A stretch of DNA of 64,000 nt from Symsagittifera roscoffensis. Lineage: Eukaryota; Xenacoelomorpha; Acoela; Convolutidae. The stretch spans positions 1,328,242 through 1,392,241 of the forward strand of contig NW_026971149.1 in NCBI RefSeq assembly GCF_963678635.1. Direction: 5' to 3'. A program made the position numbers and the translations under genes. Below the pieces are notes generated by a model, which saw only the letters and a list, made by a program, of their open reading frames with translations, ran no database searches and was not told where the DNA came from. Shown in pieces: positions 1 to 10,687 of the stretch; the stretch's first letter is position 1, and every line of letters starts with the position of its first letter.

Positions 1-427
1 TCCCAGGCCACTCAAAGCGCTTCAGGATCCTCTGATATACTTTGTCGATCCCCTGATGGCCCATTTGATCATGTGACCTGAATAATAGTTCTGTCTGATA
101 GAGTTGCGGTAATACTATCGCGTTATACTTGTATAGGACTCTATCTTCCTCCCTTCTTTTGCAAGCTAGAATTCCGTCCATGTTCAAATATAACCTCCCT
201 TCCTTCTGCATGAAGTATTGTCTCAGGATGCGATAACTATCTTCCTCGAGGTCCCCTTCATCCGGAGAACCATTCTCGATCCACATTTTGAGATTGCTTG
301 TCATGCGATCCTTTCTCTGCGCCCTTAGAAGGTCCGAGAGTCTGTATCTCGCTTTCAAGTACGTCTTCATGACCCTCATCTGACTATTCAGCTCGTTGGG
401 TTGATGTGTGTCTTCTTCCATCTTAAC
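1..427 (-). pseudogene. pol: Integrase N-terminal zinc-binding domain (partial, cut by window)
   Basis: Translating from about base 427 down to base 1 on the minus strand gives an open frame that matches the right copy from about 59.8 to 60.2 kb. It ends at HDQMGHQGIDKV and RFEWPG, the two-His part of the integrase HHCC domain. The Cys pair and the DDE catalytic core lie beyond the window. The frame is continuous with the linker upstream except for one in-frame TGA. Confidence 0.85.
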
Positions 428-829
428 TCACCAAATCTTCGCCAACGGTTGTGTTTCTTGTTCAAACGGCAGAAGATCAGTCCTGACTACCGCTTTCTGC
501 GGCAATAGGCTTATCGAATGTTTCGATACCGCTATTGTCTCCAAGTCATCCGCTACGTTGTCAAAGACTCTTTCGCTCGGTATAAGGTAGCGATCGCTGT
601 CCGGATCCTGGTACACCTCTCTGTCCAGGTCCCTTGCCCGAGTTTCCACTAGTAGCGTGTGTATCGCCAGTTCTGACAGTTCTGATCCCGAGGTCGAATT
701 CCTGTCTGAATAGGTGTTCATTCTTGAGCTTTCTGAATTATCATCCGTCGAAGGTGTGGTGCTGGAGACTGCACGCTCCTCCAGATCATGTCTGTACTTT
801 CTTCGCATCCATCTGAACTCCCCGGACAA
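428..829 (-). pseudogene. pol: RNase H to integrase linker, left copy
   Basis: This 133-residue frame continues the acidic linker of the polyprotein after a frameshift near 800. It is rich in Ser, Asp and Glu and includes LIPSERVFDNVADDLETIAV, comparable to the linker of the right copy near 59.6 kb. It ends at an in-frame TGA (428-430); the same frame is open again on the other side and leads into the integrase domain. No enzymatic motif is seen. Confidence 0.65.
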
Positions 830-2397
830 AACCTTGTCTCTAGGTCCTGTTTCTCGTCAGGAATTTTCTCGTCTATCTCGGACTCCCCGGACAAATTTTC
901 TTGTTCCGGGTGTTGATCTGGTGATCTTTGGTTTTTCTCTTTATCCTTCTCCCCGGACAAATAGTCTTGCAGCATTTCTTGCTCTACAACTTCACCCTCT
1001 TTTTCCCGGTCCACGAAGGTGACGGTTTTCTTTTGCTTGCTGCTCTCCTGTTCTTTCTGTCCGTAAGAAGTACTGGTTAAAATCTCCTGGGGTATTGAGG
1101 ATACTAGTTGCTGAACTATTGTCCTACAATCCCTCTCGTTCTCTTCGTGCTGTCGTCTGGACGGCATGATCTTCACTTTCTCTCTGATTGTTAGCGATGC
1201 CACTGCTGCTGTCCACTCGGGGTCATCTCTGGTCACTTCTCTTTCTAACAATCCACCCAGCATCCGCATCACTTGTGGTGTGACTTGCACCGTTTTATCC
1301 AATAATGAGAGGCTGTTTATGTTCATGCGAGAGAGTTCTTGCTGGACCAGGTTCGAGCGCAGCAGCAAATCCAACGGGACCGGGTCCTCCTTTGACAGGA
1401 TCTTTATCTCGGCTGCTTTCTCTACAGGTAACTCAGGTTTTCCTGGAATTTGATGTACAGACTTATCCAACCATCTCATTAAGGGAAGCGCTTCATAAGT
1501 TTCTTTGTCCAGAAACGAGAATCCCTCCTTTATTTCCGCCTGATTGGCCTGCTTCTGCTCCAATCTTTCATAGAACTCAGTTTTCTTGCTGAGGCTGTCA
1601 GCATTCTGGTGTTTATCACGCATCCTATGTTCGATTATCATATGGTAGCCATCCAATCTTACTATCCATCTACCAATATAACTCTGATCCATCAAGTAGG
1701 TTTTCAACCAGGATAGCGCTCTGTTGTCCACGCGTAACTTGAAGGGAGCGCTCCCCAAGTATGCACGGTACTTTTCCACAAATGTGACTACTGCAAAAAT
1801 CTCTGCTTTTGGTGCGCCATATTTCATCTCTGTGTCACTCAAGGCCTTGCTGCCGTATGCAATGGGACGGAGAACTGTTATTCCGTTCCATTCTTGCTCT
1901 TGATGCAAGATTCCTGAGATGGCCACCGCCGATGCGTCTGTGTCGAGAACATACATGCCCTTTTCTGTAGGCATGCCCAGCACTGGCGCTTCGCACAGTT
2001 CCCGCTTTATGTTCTCGAAAGCAACTTGTGCCTCGTCGTTCCATTCGAACTTCTTCCCTTTGTTGCGCATCAGCTTCTGCATCGGATAAACCTTGTCCGC
2101 ATATCCTTTAATGAATTCTCGGTAGTAATTGGCAAACCCTAGGAAGCTCATGAGCTGTGTGTCCGTTCTGGGAGCTTTCCATGTCAACACTGCTTCCACT
2201 GCTTCCGGGTCCGGCGTCACACCATGCCTATCCACCATTCTTCCTAGGTACTTTATCGAATCCCTAAGGAGTTCACATTTCGATGGTTTGCACTTTAATC
2301 CTGCTCTTTTCATGCATCCAAAGACCTCATCGAGCCTGTCAATGTGGTCTTCCAGGGTCGGTGTCGCTATGACCACGTCATCCACGTAACACATCAC
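718..2397 (-). pseudogene. pol: RT YVDD box, connection, RNase H and acidic linker
   Basis: The frame opens at MMCYVDDVVIATP, which holds the catalytic YVDD box of reverse transcriptase, followed by the thumb and connection (FLGFANYYREFIKGYADKVY). RNase H follows with its acidic residues visible: VLDTDAS, the Glu of APKAEIFAVV, RVDNRAL and the last Asp of HQNADSLSK. After RNase H comes a long Glu/Lys-rich linker not usual in short Gypsy elements but shared with the right copy. Because the fingers and palm are deleted, this RT cannot be functional. Confidence 0.88.
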
Positions 2398-3697
2398 GAG
2401 ATTCCCGGCGCCCTCTTCTAGTTCGATCTGCTTCCCTATGGGGAACGGCGCCCTCTTCTAGTTCGATTTCATGTTCGATGAAATTACAGCAACCGATGTC
2501 CGCCTTATGTTTTGAAAATACATCTGCGTTCCGATTTAGGAGGTCCCGCAATTTTTCGAAATCTCCCTCACCTATTTTTCCTTTTAAATGTTCTATCTCC
2601 GGTTTGTCAGATTCTAGTTTGTATGACGACGGGCGTTCCGGAAAATTCGAGCAGCTTGATAAGCCGTCGTCCGTTTCGGATTTCATTGAAAACACTTTAT
2701 GAATAGATTTTATTTCATTGATTCTCTTTAAAATTTTATCTTTATTGGCATGATAAGGACAGTCTTTCACACTATATTTCTTCAGGTTTTGTGTCTCCTC
2801 ATAGTCGGTCCTCATCGGCAAAGCGTAGCCAAGCTTCTTTCCACGCTGGATTGAAACCGTGGTGTCCAGTGTGTTCAACAACACACTGACACACAGTCCG
2901 TTTCGCGTTACCGAGAAGCTCCGGCCTAAAATCACCGAACTCTGACTATTTGGATTCGGTACTAAGCAAACCTGTTTACTATCACTTAACGAATTTAAAT
3001 TTCTCATTCTAAAAATTGCTACTACAGCTTGTCCTAGTTGTAAATTTACTTTTCTATCCAAAAAAACTGGTACCTTATTTTCGTCTGTTATTATCCTATT
3101 AATTGGTCTCTTAACATACTTTCGGTCCGGGTATCTAATCCGTATTAGACCGTTGTTCAAATCAATCATCACGTCAAAATTCCTGACAAAATCTCTGCCC
3201 AAGATGAATTGGTCGGCGTCGTCCAGATTCTCTACCACCAGGAAGCTCATCCAAAGATCTCGTCCTCCCATGTGAAGGACCGTTATCGGTGTTCTTCCGG
3301 CTACGTAGATGGCTCCTCGATTTGCGGCGGCCAGTCGGAGATTCGTAGGTATCAGATCTTCCCGCGTGAAGCCCATTCTTTCCCAAGTTTTTATCGGCAT
3401 CACACTCGCCACCGCTCCTGTGTCCAGAAGCCCTGTGACTCCGATTTTTGTTCCGTTGGTGTCGAGCAGATGTGCTGTCACATCTGCTTCATATCCAATG
3501 TGTACCGCGTCTTGTTCCATCATGGCGTCATGGCCTATCCTGCGGACTTTGAGTTCCTCTTCACCCAAATAGATCTGTCCCATTTGGTCATCATCTGTTG
3601 TTATATAAGTCCTGGTGTAGATACTGATTCCATCCACATTCAGCATTATTTGATACGGCCCATAGACCTCCAAGTAGCGTCCATGAAGTTTCTTCAT
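2378..3697 (-). pseudogene. pro: Retroviral-type aspartic protease and start of RT
   Basis: The protease shows the active-site motif LLDTGAVASV and the downstream flap/ILGRDF segment (DQFILGRDFVRNFDV), as expected for a retropepsin that processes the polyprotein. The frame then runs through a linker into the region before the RT fingers (ADIGCCNFIEHEIELEEGAVP), which the right copy also has. After that the reading is lost at a deletion scar. Unlike the right copy, the catalytic Asp is kept, so this domain looks intact even though the element is dead. Confidence 0.88.
2398..2470 (-). other. Deletion scar removing RT fingers and palm
   Basis: Compared with the right copy (about 57,590-58,060), nearly all of the RT fingers and palm before the YVDD box are missing. 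At the junction a short segment, CCCTCTTCTAGTTCGAT on the plus strand, occurs twice (about 2,410-2,426 and 2,451-2,467), separated by a short filler. This looks like end joining with a templated insertion. Confidence 0.8.
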
Positions 3698-3802
3698 GCG
3701 AGGGCCACCCGTCGTTAGTAGTTATCGCACAGCTCTCGACTCAGTGCGTGGCTCCACCTGCCTCAGATAAACTGCATATGTGTCCAAATGCATTAAAGTG
3801 AA

Positions 3803-4813
3803 CTATGATGGTTCACTCAGATTTCTTATTACCTGGTGTCCAGCCACTGAGATTATTGACTGTATCTTCTTTCCCTGCGGCGCCATGCCGAACCTCTTAC
3901 CGGAGATCACTTTGAGTTTCATGTCTAAACTGCTTGGTGTTTTCGTCTCCTCGAACTCCGTTGCTTCGCGGGTAATCAGTTGCTCCTGAAGCTTTTCATT
4001 TTCCAGTTCAAGTTTCACTTTTTGTTCGATCTCTTTCGTCACCAATTCCTGTTGTACTCTATTTAGAGCATCCCTTGCGGCTGCCTTATAATCGATCTTG
4101 AAGTCCTCAGCCGCAGTTGATAGTTCCGGCTCATGTGTCTCCCCTGTTACCGCTTGCAATTTCTTTGCCGCCAGCTCTTGAGGTTTGTAATTTCTGCGTG
4201 CCTCCGCTTCACTCAAAAGTCGAGCCTTGCTGGCTTTCACTCCTGACAAAGCTTCTTCATGTCTTGGATGCTTGATGTCTGCCACTGCATCCCAGAATTG
4301 CGGACAATCTGATTTAAAATTACCTTCCAAGTTGCAAAAGAAACACCTCGGGCCGAATTTCGCTATTACTCCTCTCATGAAATCCTCATAGTCCAATTCT
4401 GACGCATCTTCGTCCTCGAGGCTAAAGCATATTGCTTTCATGCCTTGTTTGTAAGCTGGGCATGCTGACACATGATGGTCTGTTGAACTGCAATTAGCAC
4501 AAGATCGTCTCTTGTCCATATCATCCCTCGGTTTGTACCAATTGTTCCCTTGGTTTGCTGGTCCGTTGTTAAAATTTCCATAGTTGTTCTTGTAATATCC
4601 AGATCTCGAAGGAGGTTTCAACAAAAGATACTCCTTTGATTTGAGCCTTAACTCCTCCGGTGTTGGCGCATTAATTGATAGTGGTGTGTAATGCGTTGCT
4701 AGCATCGTACGAAGTTCATCATTTTTCACACCATCGATGAATTTTGAGGCTACGGCCAGGTTCATCCTTCGGTTTGACTCATCCGGTTGGCTGCGTCTTC
4801 TCAGCATTTCCAA
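3803..4813 (-). pseudogene. gag: Gag C-terminus with two zinc knuckles (one damaged)
   Basis: This frame carries the end of the Gag core and the nucleocapsid. The first CCHC knuckle (CANCSSTDHHVSAC) fits CX2CX4HX4C. The second reads CFFCNLEGNFKSDC, where Asn stands in place of the zinc-binding His; the right copy has His there. A helical Glu/Lys-rich segment follows. The frame continues, after about 100 bases of broken sequence, into the protease frame at 3697. Nucleocapsid knuckles bind and package the element RNA. Confidence 0.85.
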
Positions 4814-5997
4814 ATCATCGAGAAATTGTCTATGAGTTCATCCTCTCGTTGCCTCCGTTTCTCGAAGCGCATCATCGCCTGGTGCCCCTGCACCCCTGAT
4901 CCGAAACGGTTTAACAAGATTTCGAAGATTTTCTCTGCAGTGTCACGTTGATACTGTTTCTTGGCCATGACACAGTTCAGGGCTGTCCCTTCTAAGTTGC
5001 TGGTGAGCGCGCTGCATTCTTGTCTCTCCGACAAGTCCTCTTCCTCAAAATGCAGCTTCATTACCTCTATCCAGGTATCAATACAGCCATCAGATTCGTC
5101 TTTGTAGCATCTTGGCTTCTTAAAGACTCTTCTGGACTTCTCACTGCGTTCATTGGTTCTAGATAACCTCGTCAGGAATGTCTCCAAAGACCTGTTCAGG
5201 GGTTCAAATGCTGTTGCCATTGCCGTAGCATCCCTTGAGTGTCCCGCTTGAGTGTCCTCACACCTCGTCGAAAGCTCTGTGTGCGGTGCATCCCTGCAAT
5301 CCGAATCACCGTGAGTGTTTCCCGCTTGGCCCACATGACTCCTCCTCGGGCTTGCATGCCCCCTGCTGCCGGAATCACTTCTCCCAGTCGCATGTGTGCC
5401 TTGCGTTGGTGGTTCGTTAGAGGTTTGTCTGTTCCCCGTTGAATTTGCTCTGTTGTTCGGGCCCCATGCTCCATTACCCCTTGTGGCATAGCCTGATGAA
5501 CTGCCCCTGCCTCTAGTGGATCCATATGTCTTCCTCTTTTGATGTTCATTGAAGTTCACCCTCGGTTCCCTGCTGGGACCTCCCGAATTCGGTTCTCCTT
5601 CTTTTGGTCCACTCTTGCTGCTTAGTAGGCCGTCCAACCTATCCATGATAGCCTGAGTTCGCCTCTCCATCATCGCATCTATCTTTGTGTCAAGTGTCCC
5701 AAGAGACTGCACTTGCTGAATTCTTAACTTCTCCATGTCGGCTCTTAAACGTAACTCCCTCTGTTCCGCCTGCCTTTCTCTCTCAATGTGAACTGCTCTT
5801 TCTAGTTCACTCATCCTTATTGACATTTGCTCGTTTTGTTCTCCTAAACTGTCCACTATGTTGTTTAAGGTTTCCTCTAGTGCTACCCCGTTTTCCACGA
5901 GTGGCGTCACTAGTGGTGGTGTAACCCTGTCGGTCCCAGGTAACTTCGTGCTTGTCGAGATCCGGGCCTTGACTCTCTGCTTCAACGTCTTTTTCAT
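4801..5997 (-). pseudogene. gag: Gag coiled coil and capsid-like core
   Basis: The N-terminal part is a heptad-rich coiled coil of Glu, Arg and Leu (about residues 40-125). A Gly/Ser/Arg-rich linker follows, then the retrotransposon Gag core (DESDGCIDTWIEVMKLHFEE onward), which matches the right copy closely at 54.9-55.2 kb. In Ty3/Gypsy elements this core assembles the particle. The frame ends early at DNFSMIWKC because a 1-nt shift moves the rest of the Gag core into the frame that begins at 4813. No active enzyme is encoded here. Confidence 0.8.
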
Positions 5998-6793
5998 TAT
6001 TTATTTCAGGATCCATTAACGCGTTGCCGAGCCCTCTGGTTCTACTCTCTCCAGATTGTGGCTCCGAACTTGCCCTAATCGCGAAGTCTTTTGAATGGCC
6101 TGGTGTGTTTGCCTCTTTGCTTATCGTTGTCACTACACCAAATTTGTCCATGGTTCCAGTCTCTCTTCCGACGTGTGCCTCACTCTCCTGGATCGAACTA
6201 TTGAGGATTACTTGAGATCCAGAGTCCCCTTGCTCCTCTTCATCTTCTTCCTCCTGGGACTCACCATCGTTTCCTGCTCCTCCTCCCATGCTGAACGGAA
6301 AGATGTTTCCGAAGGTGTTCTTCATTCTTTCTGAGAATGATGATGATGTCGTTTGTTTCCCAGTTCCGCTTGCCATCATAGTGTTATCCGTCGGAGATCT
6401 TCTAGTTGCCGGTACTTCAGTTGAGATGTCGGACAGTTCCGACATCTCTTCTCGATCCAATGTCCCGGTGGAAGTGGCAAAATCATGGCCTTGTTCTACC
6501 GGGGTAGATTTACTCGCCAGCCTTCTGCCTCTCCCTTCCAGTTCATTTACTTCCTGGTTGTCATTCATGGTATGGTATGTATTGACCTCCACTTCTAACA
6601 GTTCTCTTCGCTCTTCTGAGGTCTTCTGACTTCTCGTTTCAACCATTCTGCCTGAAACCGTCCCCCTTTTATCAGACCGGGATCGCTTGATCCAATCCAC
6701 AAAAGGATCGGTCATCGTTTTTCTCTGCTCTTCAGGTATAAATTTCCTAGAGCTATTACCTCGTTTTGGTATCCTTGACCTGTCTAGACTCAT
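5807..6793 (-). pseudogene. gag: Gag N-terminal region (acidic, low-complexity)
   Basis: This 328-residue frame begins the Gag polyprotein of the left element. It has a short basic start and then a long Ser/Glu/Asp-rich, probably disordered stretch, with an acidic run of Glu and Asp near the middle. The stretch following SGRMVETRSQK resembles the start of the right copy's Gag (MVSTRS at 53,761), which supports the assignment. It overlaps the next Gag frame at 4801-5997 in another frame, so a frameshift near 5,990-5,810 separates the two. No enzymatic motif is present. Confidence 0.65.
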
Positions 6794-7559
6794 TCTCTAT
6801 TTGTCACTTTCCAATGCCTACTCTTGACTCAATTGCTAGAGACCTTATAGTTTTATTAACAATAATAATGACACAACACAATAAATATCACCAGATTCTA
6901 TTAAATAGTGACCACGAATCCCTGTATGTTATCAGAGTACAGTTTGTATAAAATTTATTCACACTAACCGATTATCGGTCCAAAGATTTTGAAACTAGCA
7001 CAATATGATGTTATCAGTCAATATAAAAGATAGTGTATTCACTACCCAATCAAGCACAGTTTACGTTGATTTAAAATCAAAAACAAAAATGTATATTGAC
7101 ACAATATAAATGAATATATAACAAAAACGTATGTGTCTTGTACTCTTAGTCGGTCGCAGTACAATAGTCGAACCTGTCTTTTAAAGAAAAAGCTTTCCCT
7201 GATCGGTGCTGCACCAAACAGACAAAACTTTGAAGGCAGTAATTTTCTCAAGTGGGCGTCTATTGCACCCACCGAGTACTGTGTTACCTATCTGCCTTCG
7301 GACTGCCCGAGCTAGACCTACTAAAATCCTCAATGCAGTCACTTTTCCCAAAAACGTATTATGTTTCAATCCACACCAATGAATCACGCTCTTTTTAATT
7401 TAGACTTAGTGTCGCGAATATCCGAGTTTGGACCTGTTTTGTATTAGTCTGGTTCTTATTGAAAGGCAAGTTACCAGTGAAGTCACTGATACCTAGCCTG
7501 TGTGTTAATAACCTAAAACCTCTCACTTTTTAGTCTTTCTTTCGTCTACCTAAGTCCTT
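6794..7559. other. Start of left-element leader, no gene seen
   Basis: This AT-rich stretch lies directly upstream of the left Gag on the minus strand. I see no supported coding region or clear LTR boundary. It leads into the CCGGA-repeat leader. Confidence 0.5.
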
Positions 7560-10500
7560 AATAAAACAATACCCCTCCGGATTGGCACAAATAGGACCCT
7601 TCCGGACTAATAGAATCTAGACCCCTCCGGATTTGGACCCCTCTGAGTTGGTTGATACAAGACCCCTCCGGATTTGGACCCCTCCGAATTAGCAACTATA
7701 AGACCCCTCCGGATTCGGACCCCTCCTAACTTGAAAAATCTTTGACCCCTCCGGATTGGGAGCCCTCCGGTTTTGTAAAAGTAGCTTTTCGGAGATTTCC
7801 TTTTTTCAACCTATACCCTTCCCGATACGTCCTCCGATGCAATTATGCTCTTTCAATTAACTGGGAAGGGTATGTACTACCTTCCTAGACCCTTCCGGAT
7901 TGAAGTTAAGCCTCTTATTTGACAATTCACACTAACGGTGAAGGGTCTTATCGCTAGCCTAACTTCGGCTCGATTAAGCTTTTGCTGTACCTTTAGCCCT
8001 CCCTTTTCGTCTAGAACGGCCTAAAGTTACTTTATTCAACCGTTATTACCTTTTGGTAGGGGTATAAGGGCTTTTCTAAAAAAATTTTGTAAAACGTGAA
8101 GGGTGTACCCTTCCAAATTGAGAAATTTGCTAAAAACAATCTCAAAAAATTTTCACGCTTATCTTTTCGAAAAATTTCTGACCCTATCAGTAAGCTCAGC
8201 TAATTTCTGATCTATTGGTACCAAGATCAACTCGATATGCTCAGTAGTTCCAAGGTTATTAACCAAAACGTCTTTCTTCCAAATTCGAAAATTTTCTCTC
8301 TTATAGGTTCCGCCTAACTTTTTCCGCAAATCTGGTCCTTTCGACCTGAAAATTATTGATCCGAGCTCAGAAGGTCTATACTCTTCTAGTTCAATGCAAA
8401 GACCCGATCTAAAACGCTTTTGTAGAAAAAATTTGCGAAAAACTATGCTACCTGGACCCCTCCGGATTGATGAATCCACCAAATCAAACTGGTTAAGTTC
8501 GATTTCTCTGCAACCCGGAAGGCTTTCGGGTAGCGGGTTTTAAAACTTGTAGATTCACTAGTGGACGTTGTCCGAACAACTATTTTTGTTGTTGTAACTC
8601 AAACATTTCAAAAAAATTTCTGAATTCATAGTGTTTCGTTTTCTCAAAAATCACGAAATTTCGATTTTCGGTACCAAAATAGTTCCAACCACTCCCGAAC
8701 TTAACTTAACCGGTTCTATCTACAATGGTAGTGCAGTTACGATGTAATAAACTAATTTAGCGCTTTTTTTCCGTTTCAAAAAATATCGATTTTTCAAAAA
8801 TCGCAACTTGTGGGGGGATCAAAATATCGCTATTTTGACCCTAAAAACCGGTCTGTTTTTGTTGTTTTTCACTGAAAAACGATATAAGACTATTAATATA
8901 GGCTATATAAATAATAATATTAGTAATACTATACCCCTCCGGGTTTCCTTAATATCCGAATTAAGGTGCTTAACTCGGATATTCACAGTTCGGTGAAGGG
9001 TCACTACAGTGCAGCACTGTCGAGCCCCCCACAGATTACTATCTTACTTTTTGTACCAAAAGGGATACAAAACTTGTTAACGATACCCAACAGTCGGTTG
9101 TTGTTGTCGTTGAGCCCCTTCTTGTTGCTCCTTGTACTGCTTGCCGGATCGATCTTCACCCAAGACCCTTCCGAATTGAGCGCAAATCAGCTGACCCCTC
9201 CGGATTGATCGCAATTTATCATTAACGTGCTTAAATGCTCAAATAACCCTACAGTACAAGCCTCACAAACGGGCTACAAAACTGATCGTAACAATCCTGA
9301 CTGATATAAATGCCTGTAACAACAATATATCTATCAACAACAAACGGGGGGTCGAGTCACATCTTGTCTGGGGGGATGAGTTCTACTGATTTTTTACTTT
9401 TTTTTTACTGTTTTTGGTGTTTTCAGTTATTTTTTTATGTTTTTTGTTTTTCTTGGGTACTATACTACTTTTTGTTTGGTTTTACTTATATCTTTAAGTG
9501 TTTTTGGTCACAAACCACTCAGGGGACGAGGGGTTCGCGATTCCCCCCACCCTTTCTGGTTCATGAATTTTCGGTCTTAACTAGGTTAAAAAAATATTCA
9601 CGGTAATCCGGAAGGCTTCCGCGTTCCGAACTACCCTTCCGCCCCGGCGGTTTAGGCCTATTAAGGGCGTTAATGTGAGCATCCGCTCGGCGCGGAGTGC
9701 TCGTTAACGGTTCTGCCGGTCATGATGTTAAAAAGAATAACACCCAGGAGCGCCATAAAAACATACATGTAACATTCGCCCGGAAGATACATATCGACGG
9801 AAAACAAAACTAAGTCTTAAGACGACTGGCTAGCGTCTAAACAGAGCTTTGCATGCTTTTCACCGTCTCTGCCAAACCAGTACTTTTCGGTGGTCTTTTC
9901 TAACATCGGGTCGACAAAAACGTTACTGCTTTCGGCTTCGGTCAAAACACTCAAATTAACTAGATTACATGCAGAAATAGTGAGCTCATGGCTGGGTCTC
10001 AGTATCCCCAGACCACGAGGTCACTCCTAAAAACAGGGCTACTACTTATTATATTACTATTGTTTTTGTTCAGCAGATAAAAATCATCATCTCCATCGAA
10101 GATGGATCAACCCTTTCCCCCAACTCCTAGCTTCTCATTCCTATCAAAATGAATCTAGATATTAATTAAATTCAAGTCAGGACATGACAGGAAGCTAAAA
10201 AATTATATGAATCAATAAAAGTTTCAGTCCCGAGACCCTTCCGGATTCTTGAATCCGCTGAATCGAGCTCGTTAATCTTGATTTCTGCCTAATCCGGAAG
10301 GCTGGTTTCTTACCCTTCACCGTTGTTCGCAACGGCCTTGCAACTATTGTAGCAGCACAATAGTTGCAACTCGGAACGTTCTCTGATATTCCTGCAATCT
10401 GCTGCTGTTTTTAAATCACGATTATCGTTGTTATCGTCAGCGCAACTAATGTTGTTGTGTTTTCTCTCTCGTTTTTTGTCAAAATGGCCGCCTCTGACGT

Positions 10501-10687
10501 TTCTCAGAAATATGACGTCATCATTCGAATTTTTGAAACTTTCAAATACTAGAATATTCCAGCCCTCACCGTCTGGCCAAACGTTCCAATAACGCTCTTT
10601 GTTCTTAAAAACCACCAATCCGGAAGGCTTACTGCTAAAATTCCGAATTCTGCAGAGATTGCATTTTTCACATTCTGGTCGAATGTC
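7560..10687 (-). repeat. Leader of left Gypsy element with dispersed CCGGA repeats
   Basis: A short motif, ACCCCTCCGGATT and variants such as AATCCGGAAGG, occurs about 17 times over 3 kb, most densely at 7,570-7,780. It occurs in both orientations. Two roughly 70-bp segments (8,454-8,526 and 10,237-10,306) are copies of each other, each beginning with the motif and ending with its inverse, so each could fold into a hairpin. A T-rich tract lies at 9,385-9,500. The region ends where the composite repeat begins. The right Gypsy copy also has a long repeat-rich leader. Which part is LTR and which is untranslated leader cannot be decided from this window. Confidence 0.55.

Larger units (their letters stand above)
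1..6793 (-). mobile_element. Ty3/Gypsy-like retrotransposon, left copy, coding body (truncated by window edge)
   Basis: Read on the minus strand, the order is Gag N-terminus, Gag core, two CCHC knuckles, aspartic protease, RT, RNase H, acidic linker and integrase zinc domain. This is the Ty3/Gypsy order. The element runs off the window at base 1, so the integrase core and 3' LTR are not visible. The body is split by several frameshifts, one in-frame stop and a large RT deletion, so it is a dead copy. The second element at 53.6-62.4 kb is clearly related and has the same order. No LTR pair could be recognised. Confidence 0.9.
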
